Source: Microbulbifer mangrovi
GTDB lineage: Bacteria; Pseudomonadota; Gammaproteobacteria; Pseudomonadales; Cellvibrionaceae
Length of the DNA: 49,173 bases
Direction: 5' to 3'
Assembly (NCBI RefSeq): GCF_002009015.1
Contig: NZ_LZDE01000330.1
Coordinates: 1-49,173, forward strand
Numbering within the stretch: the first letter of the stretch is position 1; each line of letters opens with the position of its first letter. Below are positions 8,929 through 16,118 of the stretch, piece after piece. Made by a program: the position numbers and the translations under genes. The notes beneath the pieces were generated by a model. That model was not told where the DNA came from. It did no database searches and saw nothing but the letters and a program-made list of their open reading frames with translations.

Positions 8929-9858
8929 GTGAGCAAGCCCCCCGCCAACCGGTTTCGCCCCTCCGATCACGCTTTCGCCGCCGAGAGCCTGGCGCAGATC
9001 GGCCGCGGTTACGTTGTCCCGGACCGGGTGGCGCTGATTACCGGTTGCTCCAGTGGTATTGGTCGCGAATTGGCGCTCGCCCTGCACAGTCGCGGTACCA
9101 TCGTCATTGCTACCGCGCGGCGCGCGGAGAGCCTGCAGGAACTGGCGGATGTCGGCATCGCCACAGAGTCCCTGGATGTGAACTCGCAGGCGGATATCAA
9201 TCGTGTGGTACACGCGATCAAAACCGCCTATGGCCGTCTGGATATCCTGGTGAACAACGCTGGATACGGCCAGATGGGGCCGCTGCTGGAGCTGGATACT
9301 CGCGCTCTGGAGGCCCAGTTCCGAACGAACGTATTTGCCCCCATGGCCCTGGCGCGGGCCTGCGCGCCACTGCTCAAATCCCGCGGTCACGGCATCATCT
9401 GCAATATCGGCTCGGTTTCCGGTGTTATGCCGACTCCCTTCTCCGGCGCCTATTGCGCCTCCAAATCTGCATTGCACACCCTTTCCGACGTACTGCGTCT
9501 GGAGTTGAAGCCCTTTGGGATCCGCGTGGTAACGGTACAGCCGGGGGCGATTGCCTCCGAGTTCGGGCGCCATGCGGAGATTTCCCTGCGCGGCCTGCTG
9601 GCCCCGGATTCCTGGTACAAGCGGAGTGAGGACCACGTGCGGGCACGCGCGGTGGAGTCCCAGCAGAATGCCACCCTGGCGCGGGATCTGGCCAAACAGC
9701 TCGCTGCTGAATTGTTGCGCAAACGCCCCGCGACGCTGCTGCGTATCGGTAACAAGAGCCGCCTGCTGCCGTGGATTGCCCGCTGGCTGCCGCGCTGGTT
9801 GCGCGACCGAGTGCTGTCGAAGCGCTTTGGCCTGAAAAGGCTGCATCTTTCCAATTAG
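8929..9858 (+). CDS. Short-chain dehydrogenase/reductase
   Basis: This is a 309-residue NAD(P)-dependent oxidoreductase of the classical SDR family, starting at a GTG. The nucleotide-binding motif TGCSSGIG lies at residues 38-45, NNAGYG at about 109-114, and the catalytic triad is S162, Y175 and K179 (YCASK). An extra 30-residue N-terminus precedes the Rossmann fold, and a C-terminal extension of about 60 basic residues follows, as in SDRs that associate with membranes or act on lipid substrates. No substrate can be assigned. It probably forms a unit with the VOC gene just upstream. Confidence 0.9.
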   Translation: MSKPPANRFRPSDHAFAAESLAQIGRGYVVPDRVALITGCSSGIGRELALALHSRGTIVIATARRAESLQELADVGIATESLDVNSQADINRVVHAIKTAYGRLDILVNNAGYGQMGPLLELDTRALEAQFRTNVFAPMALARACAPLLKSRGHGIICNIGSVSGVMPTPFSGAYCASKSALHTLSDVLRLELKPFGIRVVTVQPGAIASEFGRHAEISLRGLLAPDSWYKRSEDHVRARAVESQQNATLARDLAKQLAAELLRKRPATLLRIGNKSRLLPWIARWLPRWLRDRVLSKRFGLKRLHLSN

Positions 9859-9882
9859 ACCTGCGGGCATGCCTGCGCAGGT
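9859..9882 (+). terminator. Hairpin directly after the SDR stop codon
   Basis: An inverted repeat ACCTGCG / CGCAGGT begins right after the SDR stop, with GGCATGCC in its loop that can itself fold. Only a short pyrimidine stretch follows, so this is at best a weak or Rho-assisted terminator. Confidence 0.35.
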
Positions 9883-10012
9883 TCCCTCAAGTCATGTGAT
9901 TTCCCGGTAACGCGCGGTGCCGGCATTCGGGCGCTGCGCGACAAATCCACTATGTTTGTGGTTGGCCCGATGATTTTCTTTGGGCGCTAGATGCCGGGAA
10001 CACCATTACTCC

Positions 10013-12106
10013 ATGTCCCTCGACCAGATTGTCATCCTGTTGATCCTCGCCGTTACCGTGGCCCTGTTTATCTGGGGCCCGTGGCGTCACGATATGGTGG
10101 CGCTGGCGTCGCTACTGGCCTGTGTGTTTGCCGGCTTGATCGAGCCAGAGGATGCATTTACCGGTTTTGGCCACCCGGCGGTGGTAACCGTGGCCTGCGT
10201 GTTGATTTTGAGCCGTGGGCTGCAAAATACCGGGGCCATGGATGCGCTGGCACAGAAAGTCATGCCTCGACGGGGCGGCATCACCCTCGCAATTACCGCG
10301 CTCACCGCTCTGGGGGCGGGCATGTCCGGTTTTATGAACAACGTGGGTGCCATGGCGCTGTTGATGCCGGTGGCCACCGACCTCGCGGACCGCTACCAGC
10401 TGCCGCCGGGCAAGGTGCTGATGCCGCTGTCGTTCGGCACTATCCTCGGCGGCATGACCACTCTGATCGGTACACCACCGAACCTGATTGTGTCCGGCTT
10501 TCGCGCCAGTGCAGGGGCGGGCAGTTACGGTATGTTCGACTTTACCCCGGTGGGGCTGGTCGTGGCGCTGGTGGGGGTGCTGTTTGTTTCCCTGATCGGC
10601 TGGCGTCTGGTGCCTGCGCGTACCCAGGCGGGCGCCGCATCCTTCGATACTGGTACCTACCTGACTGAAGCTCTGGTGGGGGAGAAGAGCGCGGCCATCG
10701 GCAAGTCCCTCGCCGAGCTGGTGAAAATGATCGGCGATGAGGATGCCCAGGTGATCGGACTCGTGCACAACAACGCGCGGGTCTCTACTGCTATGCCAGG
10801 ATTGCGGGTGCGGGCGGGGGACATACTGGTGATCGAGTCGGAGCCGGAATCCCTGTCTGCGGTACTTTCCAACCTGGGCCTGAGCCTGACGCCTGCCGCG
10901 GAGGAAATCGACAAGGAAAACGGAAAGCAAAACGGCAAAGACAACAAACGCAAAGACAGTGGCGAGCGCGGTGAGGAAGCCGGTGGTGAAGCGGAGAGAG
11001 CACCGGCGAATGCAGGCGCTAGCGATGGCAGGGTACGCAAGCGTGGCGAAGCCGAAGAAATGACGATTCCGCCTGAGCTGACCCGAGTTGACAGCGGGCA
11101 GCTCAACGCTGCTCCGGAAGCCTCCCTGGAATATGCTGACCAGGAGGGGGCCCAGAAGGGCGAACAAGAATCGAAAGCAAGTGAAAAAGAAGGCGAAAAG
11201 GAAGAGGATAAGCAGGAAGAGCAGGAGAAAAAACGCGCCCGCGATCGCGCCGACCTGACCCTGCGCGAACTCGTCGTGATGCCGGACTCTTTCCTGATCG
11301 GCCGCAGTGCTGAGAACCTGCGCCTTGCCGGTCGTTACGAAATCAACCTGCTGGCCCTGTCACGGCAGGGGCGCCGTTCGGTCAAACGCCTGCGCTCTAC
11401 ACCGCTGATGGCAGGGGATGCGTTGTTGATGATGGGAACCGAGCCGAACCTGCGCAACTTCGCCAACGAGCAGCGCTGTGTTCCGCTGGCGCAGCGGGAT
11501 ATCACGATTCCAAATAAGGAAAAGGCCTACGTGGCGCTGGTGGCCATGGCGCTGGCGGTGGCCGGGGCGGCCTTTGGTCTGTTGCCTGCAGCCATCTCTT
11601 TCGCCACCTGCGCGTTGGCGTTTATGGCGCTCAAGGTGGTGCCTCTGCGCAATATGTACGAAGCCATCGACGGTTCGGTAATCGTGTTACTGGGGGCGCT
11701 GATCGCTGTTGCCGGCGTAATGGAGTCTACCGGTGCTGCGGATGTGGTGGCCAAGTCCATGCTCGACAATCTGGCGCGGGGCAACCCGGTGATTGCGCTG
11801 GTGCTGATCCTGGTGGTGACCATGACACTGTCGGATTTTATGAACAACGCGGCCACTGCGGCGGTGATGTGCGCCATTGCGCTGAGTGCCGCGGCGCAGC
11901 TGGAAGTGAACCCGGACAGTTTCCTGATGGCCGTGGCCATCGGCGCTTCCTGCGCATTCCTGACCCCGGTGGGGCACCAGAACAATACCCTGATCCTGGG
12001 GCCCGGTGGATTCAAATTTGGCGATTACTGGCCCATGGGATTGCCCATGGAGATACTGGTCGTCGCGGTATCGGTGCCTACGCTGCTGTGGGTGTGGCCG
12101 CTCTAG
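10013..12106 (+). CDS. SLC13/DASS-type permease with two RCK_C domains
   Basis: This is a 697-residue inner-membrane transporter related to the ArsB/NhaD/DASS superfamily. Start 10013 (MSLDQIV) is preferred; an in-frame upstream TTG would add eleven hydrophilic residues. Membrane helices flank a large central cytoplasmic region. The duplicated transporter hairpin motifs SGFMNNVGAMALLMPVA and LSDFMNNAATAAVMCAIA are both present, as is a GTPPNLI motif. The cytoplasmic part has two TrkA C-terminal (RCK_C) ligand-binding domains, at about residues 214-289 and 414-484. They are separated by a 115-residue, very highly charged Lys/Glu-rich linker (297-412) not normally seen between them. The substrate is unknown; sulfate, dicarboxylate or sodium-coupled anions are common in the family. 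Confidence 0.88.
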   Translation: MSLDQIVILLILAVTVALFIWGPWRHDMVALASLLACVFAGLIEPEDAFTGFGHPAVVTVACVLILSRGLQNTGAMDALAQKVMPRRGGITLAITALTALGAGMSGFMNNVGAMALLMPVATDLADRYQLPPGKVLMPLSFGTILGGMTTLIGTPPNLIVSGFRASAGAGSYGMFDFTPVGLVVALVGVLFVSLIGWRLVPARTQAGAASFDTGTYLTEALVGEKSAAIGKSLAELVKMIGDEDAQVIGLVHNNARVSTAMPGLRVRAGDILVIESEPESLSAVLSNLGLSLTPAAEEIDKENGKQNGKDNKRKDSGERGEEAGGEAERAPANAGASDGRVRKRGEAEEMTIPPELTRVDSGQLNAAPEASLEYADQEGAQKGEQESKASEKEGEKEEDKQEEQEKKRARDRADLTLRELVVMPDSFLIGRSAENLRLAGRYEINLLALSRQGRRSVKRLRSTPLMAGDALLMMGTEPNLRNFANEQRCVPLAQRDITIPNKEKAYVALVAMALAVAGAAFGLLPAAISFATCALAFMALKVVPLRNMYEAIDGSVIVLLGALIAVAGVMESTGAADVVAKSMLDNLARGNPVIALVLILVVTMTLSDFMNNAATAAVMCAIALSAAAQLEVNPDSFLMAVAIGASCAFLTPVGHQNNTLILGPGGFKFGDYWPMGLPMEILVVAVSVPTLLWVWPL

Positions 12107-12127
12107 CCCGACTCTCCAATCACTCGA

Positions 12128-12574
12128 TCAGGCAACCGAATCGTCCGTCGGCTGCGCCAGGTCTGCCAGGTACTGACTGCAAAAGCGCAGCGCGTCGGTA
12201 ACGGTAATGATGCCCGCGAGCTCACCTTCCTTCATCACCAGCACCGAGCCGATACCGGTATCCGCCATGGCCATCAGGATCTTGTCCAGCGGGTCGTGGA
12301 TATCCGCAATATACGGGCGCCGCGCGCACAGATCGCGTACGTACAGCTGCTGCTCTTCCAGGCGGTGTCCCGGCGAGCGGGCGCGATCAATATCGCCACG
12401 GGAGATAATGGTCTCCAGATCTCCTTCTCTGGTCACCGGCAGGTGGTGTACCCCGTGCTCTTCCATCAGTGCTTCCGCGGCCTCGATGGGCGCATCGATA
12501 TCGATATGGTACGGAAATGGCGTCATCAGAGCCGCGAGTGTGGGCATATGGTGTATATCCCGTACTTTTGTCAT
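12128..12574 (-). CDS. Two-CBS-domain protein
   Basis: This is a 148-residue cytoplasmic protein made of two CBS motifs. The first spans about residues 14-66 (AALMTPFPYHIDIDAPIEAA, then HHLPVTREG) and the second about 78-132 (RDLCARRPYIADIHDP, then GSVLVMKEGELAGIITVTDAL). CBS pairs bind adenine nucleotides such as AMP, ATP or SAM and regulate partner enzymes or transporters. It is convergent with the SLC13-like permease, with 21 bases between stop codons. That neighbour carries its own ligand-sensing domains, so a functional link is possible but unproven. Confidence 0.9.
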   Translation of the reverse strand: MTKVRDIHHMPTLAALMTPFPYHIDIDAPIEAAEALMEEHGVHHLPVTREGDLETIISRGDIDRARSPGHRLEEQQLYVRDLCARRPYIADIHDPLDKILMAMADTGIGSVLVMKEGELAGIITVTDALRFCSQYLADLAQPTDDSVA

Positions 12575-13314
12575 AACGTGCTTTTCCCCCTGAGTGGTTT
12601 ATTGATTCGGTGAAACATGGCCGAAACCAACCAAAGAATAGATCAGCGGCGGGCGCTACAGGGGGAAAGATACGGAGAGGTACACGGGAAGTGCGGGTCA
12701 GAGGTATGTATGTTGAGAGGCAATATACGGGCTAATAAGTAAAAATAGTTTAAGCTTGTTGGCGGATTTACTACAAAACAGTATTATTGGCGCGCTCGTG
12801 GGATTCATCCCACCAGACCGGTTAACAGCAATTTCGTTTCCCGGACGTTTGATTAGCAACCTCTCTCCACTTGAATTGCCGGTAATCGGCGCCATCATGT
12901 TGGAATTGACGATATTAGTCGCAAAATCAATCTGTTTGAAAACGGTCGGCATATATCTGTCTGGATTTCACGGATTTGCCCCAAGCGTCCCATTATCCGG
13001 ATAACAACTGCCAACGGGCACTTACCGTTGCTTCTGAATCACCCGGTGATCAGGGTAATGATGTACTGCCGCTTTATATGCTGTTTATCACTGGTTTGTG
13101 CGTTATTTCTTCTTCCTTGTAGGAAATAAGAGAGTTTTTAAATCATATATACCGACCCGTTTATGATGATGTCTGGCGCGTCTGTATATAGGAATATTTG
13201 CGGGTTTATATCCGGTTTCTCGAATTAAATCGAAATTTAATACCTCTGGTGGCCGCTCACCAGAATATTACTGTCACTTCAGGCAACACTACATATATCG
13301 AGGCTCAAATATAT
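12575..13314. other. AT-richer intergenic region, 740 bases
   Basis: No gene can be supported. From about 12,700 to 13,320 the sequence is visibly richer in A and T than the neighbouring genes. Short open frames exist on both strands (12756-13004 plus, 12698-12952 minus), but neither resembles a known family or has a good ribosome site. Small inverted repeats are present: ATCACC-C-GGTGAT near 13,040 and TTATTTC / GAAATAA near 13,103-13,129. The composition suits an H-NS/MvaT-type binding region just ahead of the MvaT-like gene, or the relic of a transferred segment. Confidence 0.45.
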
Positions 13315-13794
13315 ATGTTTCAGGAATACGATCAGATCGAACAGCAAATCGCTGAACACCAGGCAAAAATAGAAGAGCTGCAGGAGCAGATGGCGAAGGC
13401 CGAGCGCAAGAAGCAGGGTGTGATTGCCTTCGACAAGGCGCTGGTGAATCTGGCCGCCGAGTACGAAATGGAAGAAGAAGAACTGTACGGCGCACGTGGC
13501 GAGCAGATCGTTGACTGGCTGGTCTCCCAGCTGGGTAACGAAGATGCACCGGAATACGTGCGCAGTCTCAAGGCCCGTGTCGCCCGCGCCCTCAAGCGTG
13601 AGGGTGAGGCGCCGCGTCGCACTGCGCGTCGTGCTTCCACTGCGGCCAAGCCGGCTGAACCAAAACTGGAAACCGGTCACTACCGCAACCCCTACACCAA
13701 CGCCACCATCGAAAAGAAAAAGCGCAACCCCAAGCAGCTGAATCAGTGGGTTGCCGAGCACGGATTGGAAAAGGTAAAAACCTGGAAAATCTGA
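13315..13794 (+). CDS. MvaT/H-NS-family nucleoid protein
   Basis: This is a 159-residue DNA-binding protein related to MvaT/MvaU of Pseudomonas, which coat AT-rich, often foreign DNA and silence it. The start at 13315 gives the conserved coiled coil (residues 1-35, rich in Glu/Gln/Lys); GAGG lies 11 bases upstream. A middle region and an Arg/Ala-rich linker (98-116) follow. The C-terminal domain HYRNPYTNATIE...NPKQLNQWVAEHG aligns with the MvaT DNA-binding domain (YKNP-x-TGE-x-IETKGGNHKTLKEW). At the minor-groove contact the family's KGGN is KKRN here (residues 135-138). The protein is also longer than MvaT (about 124 residues). A strong terminator follows. AT-rich DNA upstream suggests autoregulation. 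Confidence 0.82.
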   Translation: MFQEYDQIEQQIAEHQAKIEELQEQMAKAERKKQGVIAFDKALVNLAAEYEMEEEELYGARGEQIVDWLVSQLGNEDAPEYVRSLKARVARALKREGEAPRRTARRASTAAKPAEPKLETGHYRNPYTNATIEKKKRNPKQLNQWVAEHGLEKVKTWKI

Positions 13795-13836
13795 TCCGGC
13801 TTGCTCGGGCCGAGGCAGTCTGAGCAATCTCTACAA

Positions 13837-13870
13837 AGCCCTCGACAGTCCCAGCTGTCGGGGGCTTTTT
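13837..13870 (+). terminator. Intrinsic terminator of the MvaT-like gene
   Basis: A 12-bp stem (AGCCCTCGACAG with CTGTCGGGGGCT, including one G-T pair, and a 6-base loop) is followed by TTTTT. It lies 43 bases after the stop codon. Confidence 0.9.
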
Positions 13871-14033
13871 GTATATGGGGCGCACAACTTTTCTCGCACC
13901 GGGCCAAGGTCTTTCAATTCACGTCAATCCGCGGAATACCGCGCAATCCGGTCAACGACCGCCGCTTTATTCGGCAATACTTTTTTGTGGTCGAAGGCAA
14001 ATGCCGTAATTGAAGTTCGACAAGGAGTCCCCT

Positions 14034-16091
14034 GTGCCAGTGTGGCCTGTATCCCCGGGTATTGATCCCCTTAGCGCGCGTCTGCATGACGGGTGGAAAC
14101 TGCTTGTCTGCCTCCTTCTCACCGGCTGTCTCACCGCCTGTAACTTCGATAGCGATTCCGACAATCGCGCACTCGGTAACCCCAACACCAGCAGAAGCAG
14201 CAGTTCCAGTAGCTCCAGTGGTGGCACCGGGCACAGCCAGGGCAGCGGCGCGGAATTGACGGGTGTCTTTGCCGCGGGGGGCGTAAAGGGGCTGCGCTTT
14301 CGCACTGAAAGTTTTTCCGGGCTCACCGACAGCGATGGGACCTTTCGCTATCGCGATGGGGAAACGGTGGAATTCTCTCTGGGGGGTATTGTTCTGGGGA
14401 GCGCGGTCGGTGCGCCGCAGTTGACCCCATTCGACCTGGTGGGGGCGAGCCCTTACACCAGTGAAGTGGATCTGCGTGTTGCTTTGGGCAATCACCAGTG
14501 GGTGGATCCCCTCGACCAGGTATCAAACATGATGCGCCTGTTGCTGATCCTCGACCGGGATCAGGATCCGGACACGGGTATCGATCTGAGCGACTGGGAT
14601 GCCGATCTTGCCGACGACCAGCTGGACCTGGATTATGACCTTTACGCCTTTCCTTACCGCCGCGGGCTCGATTCCCTGCCCGCGATAACCAGTCGCTTCT
14701 CCATCAAATACCAGCTGCCGCTGGAGTTCCCCCTAATCTATCTCTACGACGCGCTCGGCATTGTCGTACCGGTCCATGTACCGGTGCGCGAGACCCGCGA
14801 TGTTGGAGACAATGATACCGTCGAGCAGGAAGTGCTCTGGGTGTACAACGACCTCGGTCTGCCGCTGGAATTGCGACTCACCTTCGTTCCGGATGATGAG
14901 GACAGCTGGCGCGAGAGATTGAGCTACGAGTACGACACACTCGGACGTCGGGTGCTGGCCCTGCGTGAAACCGACACCGATGAAGATGCCAACGTGGAGT
15001 TTTTCTATCGCTCCGAGCGCTTTTACAGTAATCGCGGTTTCCTGGTAGAGGTTGTCGAGGAAGATGGTCAGCTACAGGTAAGTGAGCGCCGCGTATATCG
15101 CTTTGATTACGACGATGGCGGCAATCGGATAGTGTCCGTGTTCGAGCTTGACGACGATGTCGACGGAGCACTGGACTCGGTTTACCGGGTCGAGCGGTTG
15201 TTCAGCGATGATGGCCTGCTGGACTGGTGGCTGGACGAAGCGGACCTTAACGCGGATGGCCGCATCGAGCGCCGCCGGCGTTTTGCTTTCCGCTACAACA
15301 GCAACGGTCAGCTGCTGGAACAGGTGGATACCCTGGATAATGGCGACCTTTCTCCCGCCGACGGTGTGGTGGATGTGCGCATCGAGGTGGGTTACCGCTA
15401 TGGTGGTAAAGACCGCCTGCTGCGGGAAACCCAGCGTATCGATGACAATGGCGATGGCGTGGTGGATCGCGAAAATACGTTCGAGTATGCCTACCTCAGC
15501 GATGGCAGATTACGCCGGCAAATCTGGGAATACGATGTGAATGCCGACGGCGTGGTAAACACGCGCCGCACCTTCGAATACCGCTACCTCAGCAGTGGCG
15601 AGCTGATCGAGGAAGAGATGACTCTCGATAACAATGCTGATGGCATTGCCGAGGCACGGGAGGTCACTGAATATCGCTACAACAGTCGCGGCCAGCTGCG
15701 ACAGACGGAGATCGCCGTGTACAACGGCGCCGATGACCTGCAAAGCCTGCTGACCATCTCGCGGGAATACGGTAGTCATGGACAGTTGCTGAGCTGGTAC
15801 CGCGAGGGAGAGGGTTTCACCGGTACCACCAATACACCCATCCGTTTGCGCTGGCGGTATCTGGAAATCGCGGACGGGCTGCGTTACCTGATCGATCACT
15901 ACCGCTATCGCGAGCCAGCGTATTCCGAGATTGGTGTCACTGACCTGAACGAGCCCTGTGAGGAATATCGTTTCGCCGAAGACGGACCCGTGTGTGCGCT
16001 CAGCTGGCCCATGCGCTGGCAACTGTTGTGGGCTGAAACCTGGTTGGCACCGGGCCTGAATCTGGGTGGCCCGGTGGTGGTCCGCCCTTGA
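14034..16091 (+). CDS. Repeat-containing lipoprotein A (YD-like/Ca2+-loop repeats)
   Basis: This is a 685-residue predicted lipoprotein with no family I can name. The GTG at 14034 is chosen for its AAGGAG six bases upstream, an arrangement identical to its paralogue at 18502. A hydrophobic signal ends in LLLTGCLTAC, with C32 or C36 as the lipidated residue, followed by a Ser/Gly linker. Residues 75-140 form a domain with SFSGLTDSDGTFRYRDGE and FSLGGIVLGS, seen in other gammaproteobacterial lipoproteins. From about residue 296 to 592 there are about ten 31-residue repeats. Each has a YD/RHS-like strand (FEYRYNSNGQL) followed by an acidic D-x-N-x-DG-x-x-D loop resembling EF-hand or thrombospondin type 3 calcium sites. 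A conserved cap DGLRYLIDHYR and two cysteines end the protein. It is convergent with the TonB receptor gene. Confidence 0.75.
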   Translation: MPVWPVSPGIDPLSARLHDGWKLLVCLLLTGCLTACNFDSDSDNRALGNPNTSRSSSSSSSSGGTGHSQGSGAELTGVFAAGGVKGLRFRTESFSGLTDSDGTFRYRDGETVEFSLGGIVLGSAVGAPQLTPFDLVGASPYTSEVDLRVALGNHQWVDPLDQVSNMMRLLLILDRDQDPDTGIDLSDWDADLADDQLDLDYDLYAFPYRRGLDSLPAITSRFSIKYQLPLEFPLIYLYDALGIVVPVHVPVRETRDVGDNDTVEQEVLWVYNDLGLPLELRLTFVPDDEDSWRERLSYEYDTLGRRVLALRETDTDEDANVEFFYRSERFYSNRGFLVEVVEEDGQLQVSERRVYRFDYDDGGNRIVSVFELDDDVDGALDSVYRVERLFSDDGLLDWWLDEADLNADGRIERRRRFAFRYNSNGQLLEQVDTLDNGDLSPADGVVDVRIEVGYRYGGKDRLLRETQRIDDNGDGVVDRENTFEYAYLSDGRLRRQIWEYDVNADGVVNTRRTFEYRYLSSGELIEEEMTLDNNADGIAEAREVTEYRYNSRGQLRQTEIAVYNGADDLQSLLTISREYGSHGQLLSWYREGEGFTGTTNTPIRLRWRYLEIADGLRYLIDHYRYREPAYSEIGVTDLNEPCEEYRFAEDGPVCALSWPMRWQLLWAETWLAPGLNLGGPVVVRP
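14920..15810 (+). repeat. About ten 93-base coding repeats in lipoprotein A
   Basis: The encoded unit is about 31 residues: [FV]-x-Y-x-Y-x-x-x-G-x-L-x6-8-D-x-[ND]-x-D-G-x-x-[DN]-x4. It is read in series with mostly constant spacing. The clearest units are near 15,420-15,510 (DDNGDGVVD), 15,510-15,600 (DVNADGVVN) and 15,600-15,680 (DNNADGIAE). DNA identity between units is modest, so the repeats are old and kept by selection on the protein. Confidence 0.75.
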
Positions 16092-16118
16092 AGGCAACCT
16101 GTACCGCAGGTGCTGCCG

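Noticed and set aside
12698..13004. Short open frames on both strands in the AT-richer gap (82 and 84 codons)
   Set aside because: No family resemblance and no clear ribosome site; kept only as part of the gap description.
14920..15810. Repeat array considered as a CRISPR or DNA satellite
   Set aside because: The repeats are coding, diverged at DNA level and in frame; they reflect protein repeats, not spacers or satellites.
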